Numbered from the stretch's first letter, positions 43,100-54,116 are shown. The stretch is 64,000 bases of DNA from Strigamia acuminata (GCA_949358305.1 OX442314.1:43408581-43472580), one strand, 5' to 3'. Made by a program: numbers and translations. The notes: generated from the letters alone by a model not told the origin.

Positions 43100-43385
43100 G
43101 ATTCACGTGCTTTATACAAGATTCCGGACAACGTTAAGGAAGTGATTAGCGAAGAGAGAACAGTTTCGCTCACAAAATTGTTTTCTAATGTTGGTTCTGT
43201 AATTGGTATTCTGACTGGTTTCTCAACGTTTTCTGTCATAAATAATTTGATTTAACAGAATTATAATCAGAAAAAGCTTTCTACTATTACTACTAAATTA
43301 TAAAGATGTTTACTTAAATCTTTTAACCTTTATAAACACAAGCAGATACAGAATAAGCAATTGTAAAATTTTATCATTTAAAAAC

Positions 43386-44028
43386 TCATGTGTCATTTTA
43401 ACTTTGTCAAACTCGTGTCATTTTAAATTTGTCTAACTAGTGTCATTTTAACTTTGTCAAACTCGTGTCGTCTTAACTTTGTCAAACTCGTGTTATTTTA
43501 AATTTGTCTAACTAGTGTCATTTTAACTTTGTCAAACTCGTGTCATTTTAACTTTGTTCAAACTCCTGTCATTTTAACTTTGTCAAACTTGTGTCGTCTT
43601 AACTTTGTCAAACTCGTGTCATTTTAACTTTGTCAAACTCGTGTCGTCTTAACTTTGTCAAACTCGTGTCATTTTAAATTTGTCTAACTACCGAAGTTAG
43701 TGTCATTTTAACTTTGTCAAACTTGTGTCGTTTTAACTTTGTCAAACTTGTGTCATTTTAACTTTGTCAAACTCGTGTCGTCTTAACTTTGTCAAACTCG
43801 TGTCGTCTTAACTTTGTCAAACTCGTGTCATTTTAACTTTGTCAAACTCGTTTCGTCTTAACTTTGTCAAACTTGTGTCATTTTAACTTTGTCAAACTCG
43901 TGTCGTCTTAACTTTGTCAAACTTGTGTCATTTTAACTTTGTCAAACTCGTGTCGTCTTAACTTTGTCAAACTCGTGTCGTCTTAACTTTGTCAAACTCG
44001 TGTCATTTTAACTTTGTCAAACTCATGT
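43386..44028 (+). repeat. 25-bp minisatellite, about 26 copies
   Basis: Tandem units of consensus TGTCATTTTAACTTTGTCAA plus ACTCG. There are two main variants (CATTTT and CGTCTT) and a few units with AAATTTGTCTAACTA. It starts about 130 bp after the stop codon of the tandem channel gene. Confidence 0.9.
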
Positions 44029-44279
44029 ACCACTCACACCAATCCCGAATAAATTTGTGCTGAACTTGGTCTAATAACTCAAAAGAGATTATTACAACAA
44101 TTGGTTAAAAAAAAGATATCTTCGAGGGGATACCCAACAATAACCGAAATTCTTCTCCGGTGGGTAGACCCCTTTTAATACAAGTTTCCTCTACTAGGTG
44201 AGCCTTTTAGGAACCTACATTGTATCTGCATCAGTCTTGTGGTGACCTTGGTTTTATTCCACTTAAATAATTATTTATT

Positions 44280-44640
44280 TATTTATTTAATGCGGCACAC
44301 GCCGAACACCTGCAAAGTGTGACTTGGGGGTGGAAACTCCCTGGGCACACTTCGTCCTCTTTTAGCCAGGGTATTTAGCTAGAGCAGCAATTGTGGTGCA
44401 ATAAATCCCTTTGTTGCACCAAAATTGACTCTCCATGCACACGTAGGACCTGAGAGTGCATAAAACCCCAAATTTTGGCGGTTTTGCTCACTCTTGACAT
44501 TACACCAACAACACACAACATCACTGCTTTGAATCACCCAGAACTTCAAGTATCGTATTGATAGTGTACCGTTTGGTGAGTTGAGACTGCTGTTTCCACT
44601 GATTTTCCAGTGGAACTAGCCCCATTTGCGCTCGCAGGAG
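44280..44640 (-). repeat. Dispersed repeat family R1, copy 2 (inverted)
   Basis: Reverse-strand match to the right part of the repeats at 14960-15540 and 60960-61830, including CCCCAAATTTTGGCGGTTTT and GGGCACACTTC. It runs into the 5' side of the frame at 44626, so that gene's start is obscured. Confidence 0.6.
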
Positions 44641-44943
44641 CAGCTCATCTTCCACCTAGATTCTGGAATCAAATTAAAATTTCTACCTGATGACGACCAA
44701 TTGGTTTTACGTAAAGCAATGTCCTCTTTTAATGTTTTACATATTTTAACGGTACACAGCCAGTTTGATTCCTTTGCTGTTTTTATGAAGGAAACCTTAG
44801 AAATGGGCATGTCATTTGAGGTAGAATACTCTGTAGGTAAACAATAATTATATAATTAATAATAATTGATGCTGATGTTTCTTTACTAAAACACAACTTT
44901 GGTTTCAGATATAACATGTATCCAAGCCGAGTTTAGAGTATAG
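44626..44943 (+). CDS. 3' end of an unknown two-exon gene
   Basis: Exon 44626-44836 and exon 44909-44943 join in frame over a 72-bp GTAAAC-CAG intron. The product has about 81 residues; the body includes KLKFLPDDDQLVLRKAMSSF, FMKETLEMGMSFEVEYSV and the end ITCIQAEFRV. I do not recognise the family. The beginning overlaps a dispersed repeat, so upstream exons are probably missing or displaced. Alternating hydrophobic strands look like a genuine globular fragment. Confidence 0.4.
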
Positions 44944-44989
44944 ATACATGAAAACGTAGATTGTACTTTTCTAATATATTGTTGGATTG

Positions 44990-45184
44990 GACAATACACA
45001 TTTAGCAGTATTGGCCCACTCGACACTGATTGGTCGAGTGACCCGTCATGTATACGTTACGTGACATTGTTTGAGGTATATAAACCCCCAAACCATTGTT
45101 AATAAATCAGTCCATTCAGTTGTTCTAACATTGTCGTGTACACAGCTCCTTCTAGCATTTAACATAACTCCAGGTTATGGGCCC
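44990..45184 (+). mobile_element. Copia-like LTR and primer-binding site remnant
   Basis: A 175-bp stretch (44990-45164) begins TGTTGGATTGG and ends TTTAACA. It has a GGTATATAAACC TATA box and an AATAAATC signal. About 6 bp later comes GGTTATGGGCCCA, the form of primer-binding site used by Ty1/copia elements (initiator tRNA-Met). No copia coding region follows; TIPIN sequence follows at once. Confidence 0.6.
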
Positions 45185-45791
45185 ACACACCCAGACCGTT
45201 CGCCGACCCAGGTTGAAATTAGATGCTGCCAGGCTGTGCGGCGAGAGAGGTTTACCTGCTTTGACGGCGACATTTCAACATGTCAGCTTCAAGAAAAAGG
45301 GTCACGAGAAAGAAGACCTTGATAAATTAATGCGCAGGATGCAGCACTGGGCTTTTCGATTGTATCCGAAAATATCGTTTGACGAATTTCTCGGACAAGT
45401 TGAAGGGTTGGGTAAGAAACGACAAGTGAAAAAAATCGTAAAAAAAATCCGATTCGATATGCTCGATACGGACGAGTTGGTTTTACCTGACAATGAAGTC
45501 GCCAACAACAGAGACGAAACTGAACCCGAATTCGTCGATCCATTCGACGAATTAGTCGCGCAAAATCATTTTCCGGAAGAAATTCAGAGGCCCGTGTCAC
45601 CCGTGTTCCAAAACAGGACTCAGGAACTGACTGAAGATCAGGTGAGTAGGATGGAAAGGAATCGATTAATGGCTCAAGAACGTCGAAAATCAAAAAATCA
45701 TTCCATCAACCAAGGAGCTCAACGATTAGCTTCAAATCCCGTGCACCACTCGAGACCAAAACACATCGATGTCCGTTACCACTTCGATTAG
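45177..45791 (+). CDS. TIPIN / Swi3-Csm3 replication fork protection protein
   Basis: 204 codons. Residues about 10-90 match the Swi3 domain of TIMELESS-interacting protein: KLDAARLCGERGLPAL, FKKKGHEKEDLDKLM, HWAFRLYPKISFDEFL and VEGLGKKRQVK. The rest is an acidic, then basic, tail typical of the family. The partner is TIMELESS, in the fork protection complex that stabilises stalled forks and supports checkpoint signalling in the nucleus. The first ATG (45177) lies in a copia-type primer-binding sequence. An acceptor-like CACACACCCAG at about 45183-45212 suggests the true coding start is in an upstream exon. It is shorter than usual TIPINs (about 250-300 aa), mostly at the N-terminus. Called with good confidence for family, less for integrity. 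Confidence 0.78.
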   Translation: MGPHTQTVRRPRLKLDAARLCGERGLPALTATFQHVSFKKKGHEKEDLDKLMRRMQHWAFRLYPKISFDEFLGQVEGLGKKRQVKKIVKKIRFDMLDTDELVLPDNEVANNRDETEPEFVDPFDELVAQNHFPEEIQRPVSPVFQNRTQELTEDQVSRMERNRLMAQERRKSKNHSINQGAQRLASNPVHHSRPKHIDVRYHFD

Positions 45792-45967
45792 ATGGGATTA
45801 GCAGCGGGTTTAATATTGTTTTACGTATGCTAGACGTTGATCGCCATGAATTTTAAGTAAATTAGCGCCGGATACCTTAATAAACTTTTATTTTATTTTA
45901 TTTTCATCTAAATTTTATGTTTTATTTTAATTGGATCGCCGTTGATTGATTAATTGAGGAACGTTTT

Positions 45968-46295
45968 ATGTACGACGGCGATCCGTTACGCCATGCCGTC
46001 ATGGTCGGGATGGCTGACAAGTGAGTCGAACCAACAAATGACCCATTTTTTGTTTGTTATTCAAAGCAAAATTGCTGACAAATAACTGGAAACCTTTTAC
46101 AGTTTTAAGTTGTTTCGGCGAGTACGCGAATTAGCGTACGCGCCTGCCGAAGCCGGGAAGATAATTCGCATCGAAAACGGACAGGAAAGCCAATCGTATT
46201 TCCGACGTGATATCAGCGTGGATACGAGTGGCGGACGATTGAATTTAGCGACGGAAATTAGCGTTGACCCGCCGAGTTTAGAGTGCATTCCATGA
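45968..46295 (+). CDS. Small two-exon ORF, unknown
   Basis: Exon 45968-46020 and exon 46103-46295 join in frame over an 82-bp GTGAGT-CAG intron, giving 81 residues (starting MYDGDPLRHAVMVG, then FKLFRRVRELAYAP). No family is recognised. It lies about 180 bp after TIPIN on the same strand. It could be the 3' end of a longer gene. Confidence 0.4.
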
Positions 46296-46849
46296 CGCCA
46301 GCCAACAATCTCGTAAAATTATATGAAAATTGATGAAAAATAAAATAAAATGTTTGCATAGAGTATTTTAATTTACTATTTACAAATTTGTGCAAAAATA
46401 AAAATAAAATTTTTTTAAAAGATATTTTTTTGTTGTATCGTTTGCGCGTCCCGGTCGCACGAGTACATTTAACCAACGAATTGTGATTGTGAACCCTTTA
46501 TTTAAACATAATTGAGCATTTACTCACAGTTTGGGAGGTGGATACTTTACCTGATAGTGTTTATGACACTTGAAAGACTGATCCATCGATCTAATGGTCG
46601 AGGGAGCCATTTTGAATTTGATTGTGAAAACCAAATCCCGGCATAAACCAATTCATAAAATAAACCACTCCAGTCGTGATTTTGGTTTTTGCGGTTTTTG
46701 GTGATGGTTTTTGGCTGTTTTTATAGAAAAACCGTAAAAATCAAAACTTTGAACACACCTATCGTATACTATAAAGAAAACACCCGACAATTTTATTTTG
46801 TTTGTGTGCAAGATCCAAAAAAGTCACGTCTGTATCGTAAACATAAGTT

Positions 46850-47054
46850 ACGTTACGGCAAATCGTCTCAAGCGATTGTCTTCCCCTGTCTACTGTACAT
46901 AATCGCCTAAGAAGAGATATTTGGCGTCGGGAAGGAATCCACATCGATCAAAGTATTTCAGCAAGTCGGCGTACTGTCCGTGAATGTCACCGACAATATT
47001 GAGTGGCGCTTCCAATTCGATCAGCATCGGTTGTTTCAAAAATATTTCTCGCGA
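46850..47054 (-). pseudogene. PP1 protein phosphatase catalytic subunit fragment
   Basis: The minus strand encodes [28 protein letters not shown] (metal-binding GDxHG), then LFLGDYV. After an extra five bases it resumes as [12 protein letters not shown] in another frame. These are the signature segments of the PP1/PPP family. Homology ends on both sides: at about 47054 against a repeat shared with 63024 onward, and near 46850. It is a dead, truncated fragment. Confidence 0.75.
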
Positions 47055-47310
47055 AGTTTAATGTCATGTATTTAAATGTAGTGCATGAAGTTAGTATTAA
47101 TTCGCTGTAACATTGTTATAATGCATGAATAAATGTGAACTTCACTTGATTTTTGTGCAATCATCGTGTGTGTTTGAGTGTGTTTCTGTATCCAAATGAA
47201 ATTGAAGTGTCAGTCACAGAAGTACGAGCACGAAATAAACAGAAACACTACAGCTGTATTCGAAAATCATGTTGAAAAATGCAATTTAAATTTAAAAATG
47301 ACTTTTGTTT
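47055..47310. repeat. Segmental repeat shared with 63024-63470
   Basis: Starts GAAGTTTAATGTCATGTATT and includes a GAAATTGAAGTGTCAGTCAC segment that matches the end of channel exon 4 (about 1365). It then has CAGAAACACTACAGCTG. At 63024 the same block, with an internal insertion, leads into channel exon 5. Here the channel exons do not follow. Confidence 0.6.
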
Positions 47311-48489
47311 GTTTGCTTTAGTGTTTGACTTTTTGATTGGAATTTAAGAAATCTGACCTGCTAGCAGGGATGGATGGTTTAGTCATTAATTCTCTTTTTT
47401 GTTTATTTGGAATAAGAATAAAGTGTTTGTAGGAATAAATGTTGATTTTACTTTGAACTGTTAAAAGTACATTGATTTAAGTGGTTTGTTGAGTTTTCAC
47501 ATTTGTATTATTTCTGTAAACCTTGAATCTGTCCAATTTAAGATTGATTCTAGAAAACCTTTGTTAGTTCCAGCTGATGCAATGATAAGTTCTTATTTCA
47601 TGAGCTGGTTGATGCAATGCCACGTTATTGTTTCATAAGTGGCTGATGTAATATGAATTCTTATTTCATGGATTGTCTGATGTAATCGCACATTGTTATT
47701 TAGTAAGTTAGCTGATGTAATAACGTGCTGATATTTCTGATTGTTATTGTTTAAATTGGCTTATGCAATTAACTGTTTTTGTTACTTCATATTGTTTTGT
47801 GACTTTGGCATTAGATACGATTGTTTATCTCATGAATTGATATTGTTGTGAGTTTATTTCTTAAGTTGTTTGAATTGTATCTAGTCAGAGTATCAGATTA
47901 GGTTTGAATAAACCAGATGTGTTTACATATGCTCGTCCTTTCTTTCATCATAACCATGAACAGAGAGGAGTAGAAATTACAGTTTCTCCTGCGTGAGGAG
48001 AACCACTACAAGAGCCATCTAGCCAACAACATTGCACGGAAGTACATGAACTCTATCCACTATACTTTCTTCAGAGTTGTTAAGTGAGCAACTGCCTTTT
48101 CATCTCCACCATGTTGACCGCATCATAGGTGGCGCTGTAAACAATTGACGAATGTCTTAAACTTAAGAAATAAAATCCGTCTGGCTGCATTCAAAAATTA
48201 AAATAACAATTTTAGTTTAAGTGTATTTTAAGTTTTAACATGGGTTTAAACAGGAAATGATGTCATTTTTGGTTTAAAATTGAAGTAAAACACAAAATAT
48301 TTTAGATTTTGCAACCAACAAACGTGTCGAGAAACTTTGCATTCATTCAAGTTGCGACTAACTTGTCTACGATACGAACAATTGAACAAGTGGATTTGCA
48401 AGAGGCGAATCTCTTGCATTATTTGAACGATTGATTGCCTTTTTCGAAGCTTGCAGTGTGTTAGATTTAACAAATTAAATAAACACTTG
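47311..48489. other. No gene seen; GATGCAATG-type diffuse repeats
   Basis: From about 47570 to 47760 several diverged repeats of TTCATGxxxTGxxTGATGTAAT occur. No coding region or structural RNA was recognised. Confidence 0.4.
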
Positions 48490-48860
48490 AACCAAATAAA
48501 ACATCCAAATTTTTATAAGTTACACAACATACACAAAACGTTACTGTTGCAATCGCCAATTTGCATTAATCGCCAAGTTGAGATGAAATTACAATAATTA
48601 AGCATCGCCAATACGATCCTTTTATTATTATATTATTACATTATTTTAAATTCGGCGCCAAATAAGCCTATCGCCAATTTGGTCCGCGGCGGATTTGATC
48701 ATGCACTTTATTTTAAAAAAATTGATTTTCCAATCAAAACATCGCATGCGTTCTTCATTTGGCTTCTATTGTCCATCCAACAGTTATATCAGAGCTTGGG
48801 AAATCTTTACAAACACAAAAAGTAAACGAATTGTCGCCAGACCGACAAGCTTGTTGCGAC
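48490..48860. repeat. Module spacer repeat, copy 3
   Basis: Same CGCCAAT-rich block as 12546-12960. Its left edge CAAATAAAACATCC is uninterrupted and provides the empty site for the 11406-12537 element. Confidence 0.65.
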
Positions 48861-49092
48861 TCCGGGATTTCTATCTAAACAAATACTTACCTGTTGTCTA
48901 GATAGTTCGCAAGTGAGATGCCGTGGATAGGTCTTATACTAAGCTGGCTGTAAAATGGTGTCTAGGGGTATTTTTAGGAAATGAGAACAGCAGTTTGAGT
49001 TGAATAAAAATGACAAATGAATTTTATTTGATCGAAAATTACAATATAAATTTATAAATGTAGGAAATATAATAACTGAAGGAAGTTATGAA

Positions 49093-50517
49093 GGGGTGCC
49101 GTTCCAACGGCGAATCGTCCAAGGGCGAATCTGGCCATTCGGACGAATGGCGAATTTCGACTTTATTCTGTCCAAAACAGTCCCAACGGCAAATTTCTCC
49201 CAATTCAGCATTGGGACTGCTTTTGGACCTTTCTAATGGCGAATTGGTAAACGATTTGCCATTGGAAACGCAAAAACGTGACCAATGGCGAATATGTGTG
49301 TGCTGAATTTCGCCATTGGAAACGCAAAAACGTGACCAATGGCGAATATGTGTGTGCTGAATTTCGCCATTGGAAACGCAAAAACGTGACCAATGGCGAA
49401 TATGTGTGTGCTGAATTTCGCCATTGGAAACGCAAAAACGTGACCAATGGCGAATATGTGTGTGCTGAATTTCGCCATTGGAAACGCAAAAACGTGACCA
49501 ATGGCGAATATGTGTGTGCTGAATTTCGCTATTGGAAAGGGTTTTGCGTTTCCAATAGCGAATATGTGTGTGCTGAATTTCGCCATTGGAAACGCAAAAA
49601 CGTGACCAATGGCGAATATGTGTGTGCTGAATTTCGCCATTGGAAACGCAAAAACGTGACCAATGGCGAATATGTGTGTGCTGAATTTCGCCATTGGAAA
49701 CGCAAAAACGTGACCAATGGCGAATATGTGTGTGCTGAATTTCGCTATTGGAAAGGGTTTTGCGTTTCCAATAGCGAATATGTGTGTGCTGAATTTCGCC
49801 ATTGGAAACGCAAAAACGTGACCAATGGCGAATATGTGTGTGCTGAATTTCGCCATTGGAAACGCAAAATCGTGACCAATGGCGAATATGTGTGTGCTGA
49901 ATTTCGCCATTGGAAACGCAAAAACGTGACCAATGGCGAATATGTGTGTGCTGAATTTCGCTATTGGAAAGGGTTTTGCGTTTCCAATGGCGAATTGAAA
50001 TTGAACGAGCCGAGTGTGTATTTAAAGTGCTTGTGAGTCACGAGCGAACGATTTGGTTTGTTTAAACTGGTCGACTGATTTATTTAGAAAGTTCTGCTGT
50101 TTAAATAAGACGAATTAAACAGAACGTTGAGTGGACGTGATTCCCTAAAGCAAACGAACTGTGGACGTGATGCCAGGCGAGAGGTGACCGGATGTCACAG
50201 TGCTAAAGCCAATATTGGCCTAATATTGGTAGGCTACAAGAACGTATTGCTAGCTGATCGATTTTTACACATGCCGCATTTGCGCGATCGAATACAGCTA
50301 AACACCCGCCGTATTTGGGCGATCGAATACAGCCAAACACCCGCCGCATTTGCGCGATCGAATACAGCTAAACACCCGCCGTATTTGGGCGATCGAATAC
50401 AGCCAAACACCGGCCGTATTTGGGCGATCGAATGCGGCGGATGTTTGGCTGCATTCGATCGCGCAAATGCGGGCAGTGTTTGGTCGGTTCTCAGGTCTTA
50501 AAAAAATAAATAATAAT
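49093..50517 (+). repeat. Left inverted terminal arm of the MULE
   Basis: Outer 150 bp contains CCAACGGCGAATCGTC. A 54-bp array follows (about 49250-49990), three times interrupted by a palindromic GCTATTGGAAAGGGTTTTGC variant. A single-copy stretch and 35-bp GATCGAATACAGC units (about 50287-50470) complete it. The 54-bp length (18 codons) keeps several frames open on both strands; these are not genes. Confidence 0.85.
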
Positions 50518-51228
50518 TGAAATTGAACGAGCCGAGTGTGTATTTAAAGTATTTAAAGCAAACGAACTATGGACGTGATGCCAGACGGATGTCACAGCGC
50601 TAAAGCCAATATTGGCTATAATTGGTAGGTTACAAAAACGTATTGCTAGCTGACTCCGACTGGTCCGCAACACACGCAACACACGCTGCTGGTTTTAATT
50701 CAAAGTTATCTTTATTTGTAATTCTAACTGGTTATGTAGTGCAATCGTCAGCTCCTATTGGCTGTTTAAAATAAAACGTTATTGAGACGTTCTCGTCTCC
50801 TTCCCATTCTCGTGTTCGTCTCGTCTCGTGTTCCTCAGGAACCCGAAAATTCTACAATTCATTAGTTCGAGACCAGCAGGACATGAACAGTGTTACACAA
50901 CAATTTAGAACCCAAACGGACTCAGCATCGAACGGAATCACATGTGCGAGGTCAAGTTAAACTTTCCATTCGATATCGATGCGAGTAACCTTGTATGTAT
51001 ATAAATATAACGCCTCACGCAGCACGTAAAACGTATTTACACGACATTTTTACTGAAATAAAAGTTTGAAATTAAACAAAAAGCAATTTGAGGCACAAAA
51101 CTGTGCATTTAAGTGCAAAAATTCATACTTTTGGCTTAAATTTTGAAACTTGTATAAACAATGCCGTGTGGGTCCAAAAAACGCTTAAATAAATGAAAAA
51201 TGAATTTTAAAATGAATTTTTGTTACAG
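50518..51228. other. MULE interior, no gene seen
   Basis: Begins with a partial second copy (50520-50660) of the arm's single-copy stretch (GGACGTGATGCCAG, CCAATATTGGC). After that the sequence is unrelated and non-coding by eye. Confidence 0.45.
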
Positions 51229-51333
51229 GCATCGAGTAACAGCACCGGACATTACGTTTACTTCACCAAACATAAAACGAAGATAGTACGACGGACAACG
51301 CACCCGAAATTTATGGAAGATACATATTTTTAA
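51229..51333 (+). CDS. Possible terminal exon, unknown gene, inside the MULE
   Basis: After a TTTTTGTTACAG acceptor an open stretch of 35 codons (34 residues, starting ASSNSTGHYVYFTKHKTK) ends at a TAA and is followed by AT-rich DNA. If real, it is a host exon carried as cargo. The family is not recognised. Confidence 0.3.
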   Translation, partial: ASSNSTGHYVYFTKHKTKIVRRTTHPKFMEDTYF

Positions 51334-54116
51334 TATTGTGTAAATTATTATGTCTATACATTAATGCTTCTTTTTGGAAAGGAGATCGAAAAAACCGTTA
51401 ATAAAACTTCTGTTATTCTATATTATGGAATGGATTTTTTTGTGTTAATAAAATAAATTTTAGAAATTTTTCTAATATTTGAATTAATAATCATTTGGAT
51501 TGAAATGAGCACGGTGCTTTTGTAGAAGCGCGCAAAGCATTGCGGAGTACCTGCTCTGCACGCAGGAGCAGCAAGCGGTACAGCCAATCTAGCTGCCTGA
51601 TTTAACATTGTTGTCCCAAGAGCAGCAATCGGAAATGTAGAAAGCGGCGCCTAATCGCTTCAAACAACACGTTTTTGAAAAGTTTAATTCTTTTCATCAC
51701 ATATTGTCTATGTTATTATTCATTAAGCAGAGCCGGCTTGTGGGTCTTGCAAAAAATGTTTTTATTTTGGCAAAGTATTTTTTATCCCAAAAAGTTCATT
51801 TGTAAAGTAGATTGTCTCTAAAAAGAGTCTATTGCAGCACATGATAATGCATTTATTTGCCTAAAAATGTCTAAAAATGCATTTATTTTCGCCAGGTCGC
51901 TTACTACGACAAGACTGAAACGTTGCAAATGAGATTGCACAAATTTTGACAATTTTGCATTAAAATGACCCAAAAAAAATGCATTTTTACACGCAGATTG
52001 CAATTTGTCTGTCGAAAGAAACGTTTTCTAGTGGTTTCTGCAGATGATGATGTTAATCTGAGCCAGCCATTTGATCTCTCTCGTTTACAATGCTACATGA
52101 AATACGGATTGCCGAAACGGGACTCAATTTTAAGATACAATCGGACTCTCCAACCCAGCTGGGTTTTGGAACACTAAAAAAACAAAAGCCGCATTGAACT
52201 TTACAAGTGTAGGGCCATCCACGTATTTGAAATGTTTCGCAACACCAAAATATAGTAGGCACTTGATTCAAAATTTGATCGTGAAGATGGTGATGAGGAA
52301 ACTGAAGTGTTTCATTATTGAACATTGCAATTATTGCACTAGAATGCAGAGAATTCTCCGCATTCATCGAGGTTTGATAACCGATCGAATGATTTGATTT
52401 TTTGACGTTTTTGATGGATTTAAATGTGAAAAAAAGTTATTTTTGGTTGGAAAATATCGATTTGAGCTCGAATTTTGATGAATTTGTTATGAAAATGTGA
52501 ATTTTTGATGGTTTTTAACACTTTTAACCGATTTACATTCTGATTAATGTGGATACGTTTAGGAATTGTTCCATTTATGGTTTGTTTTGGCCAATCATGC
52601 GCTGTTTAGTTTCGTACTGACAATTTTGCATTAAAATAGCACGAAAAAATGCATTTTTACACGCAGATTTCAATTTGTAAGTTTGCTTACTGTTAAAACT
52701 ATTTATAGGAAAAGGCAAACTGTGTAAGATTTGTATTACTTTTCATTTTAATTTTTTTTTCTCAAATATACTTGTAGAAAGTACGATTGGGAGGACAGCA
52801 GTGCCTGCATATGGACATGATCAAGATCTATTTTGAAAACGAATAATTATACAAAAAATATTTAATATTTTTGAAAAATTGTACTTCCTTATTTTAAATT
52901 TGATGTATTTTTCTTTCAATTGAATAAAAACATATATTTTAATTTTTTCATCGATTTTTTCATTCCAACATGATTGACGGCCGGAAAATGAAGGCAAAAT
53001 TGTCTATTTTAATAAAAATAAAAACATGATCAAATGTTGAAGAAAGAACTAGCTGCTAAGCTGATTGAAAAAAAAAGAATTTGAAACAAACGTCGAAGAA
53101 GTAGACACGATAAGAGCATCGTCCGATTTCGTGGGAAATGAGACGCGGCATCGAAAAGTGATATCCTCGTAAGTTGCGAGGCAGGAAAGCCACGCGTAAT
53201 GAACCTCGATTCAAGAAACGACCTTAAAGCCGAGACAGCAAATTACGTGAATTAATTATAACCGTTGACTAAATGCAATTAAAAGTTTTATTCAACATAT
53301 TGGAACGTATTGGAACACGTATTGCAACCAGTATTAGACACTCTGGATAACTTTTTTAATGTTTTTGAGATGGCGGAAATGTAAAACCAAGATGAAACGA
53401 TCATCGCTGTTCAAATATTCGTTCTAATGAACACGAACCAGATGTCGGAGACGGACATGCATTTGGTCATCATTGACACAATTAGAGAGTCTCGTTTTAA
53501 AGGTGAAACGCAATAAATTGGCGGAATTTGTCATACTTATACTGAATTGGGAAATAAGACACGTGGACGACGAGAAAACAACACGACTTGGGACCATAGC
53601 TTTTGGATGAGAACAAAAAACCATTCGACTATTTTCCGACAGTTTCGAGCACAGGACACATGTTTTATTGCAGTTTATCCAGTAGGAGGAGGTTTACCGC
53701 TCCCGTGGGCGACACAGACTTGCACATGCAGTTCTATAAAAATGAAGAAACGACGATAATTTTTGATAACATCACAGAATAAAAATTCGTGTTTTTATTT
53801 CGAATTGAAAATGTAGCGGTCGGTTTATTTTGACGATCAAATTGAAGGCAGCAATTGCAGGCTTTTGCCAATCGGTGACAAGTATTTCTTCGACTTGGAA
53901 ATCCACATGAAAATCTTGGAGAGTTGTATAAATGAGAGAGAAATTGCCGGGTAGTTGGCAAAATTAAAAATGTAAAAGTCAGTGCAGAAATTCGACGGAG
54001 AAATTAATATTTTCCCGAGAGTTGATAATTCCACTGATTTATGAATACATCAGCACATTTTTGAATTCGTGGAAGATAAATTAGAGATAAACAAAATATA
54101 TCGATCTCGTTCAGTT
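51334..54116. other. MULE interior, unidentified cargo
   Basis: No complete gene. A segment with AATGCATTTTTACACGCAGAT is present twice (about 51977 and 52650). A short acceptor-bounded frame at about 52779-52845 and frames at 53547-53759 have no recognised family. Confidence 0.35.

Larger units (their letters stand above)
18830..43255 (+). pseudogene. Tandem DEG/ENaC gene, second channel unit, carrying two LTR insertions
   Basis: It continues in frame from unit 1: KMKTILILFLLSLSVYYMYD (second TM1), then a FPQIIEC motif. Inferred exons are to 19188, 19249-19321 (GLCSVF), 19955-20028, 20087-20182, 36677-36777 (SPCGDN...ECEQDC) and 38187-38377 continuing at 43104-43255. Introns are GT-AG, and the phases (0,1,0,0,2) equal those of the 467-2013 gene. 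The last exon has CRCKPRC, then, beyond the insertion, SNVGSVIGILTGFS (TM2 region, diverged filter) and a stop. A Ty3/gypsy element sits at the acceptor of the 36677 exon. A second LTR element splits the last exon after 191 nt. Without the second element the frame closes, so disruption is recent. It is called a pseudogene for this haplotype only. Confidence 0.7.

Noticed and set aside
45968-46295. Assignment to a tRNA deaminase because of PLRHAVM
   Set aside because: The match is only a few residues and no zinc-binding PCxxC motif follows.
49278-50036. Long open frames on both strands across the left 54-bp array
   Set aside because: The repeat is 54 bp, a multiple of three, so any frame without a stop in one unit stays open. 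The same occurs at 59975-61041. Three frames are open at once, which is a repeat artefact.
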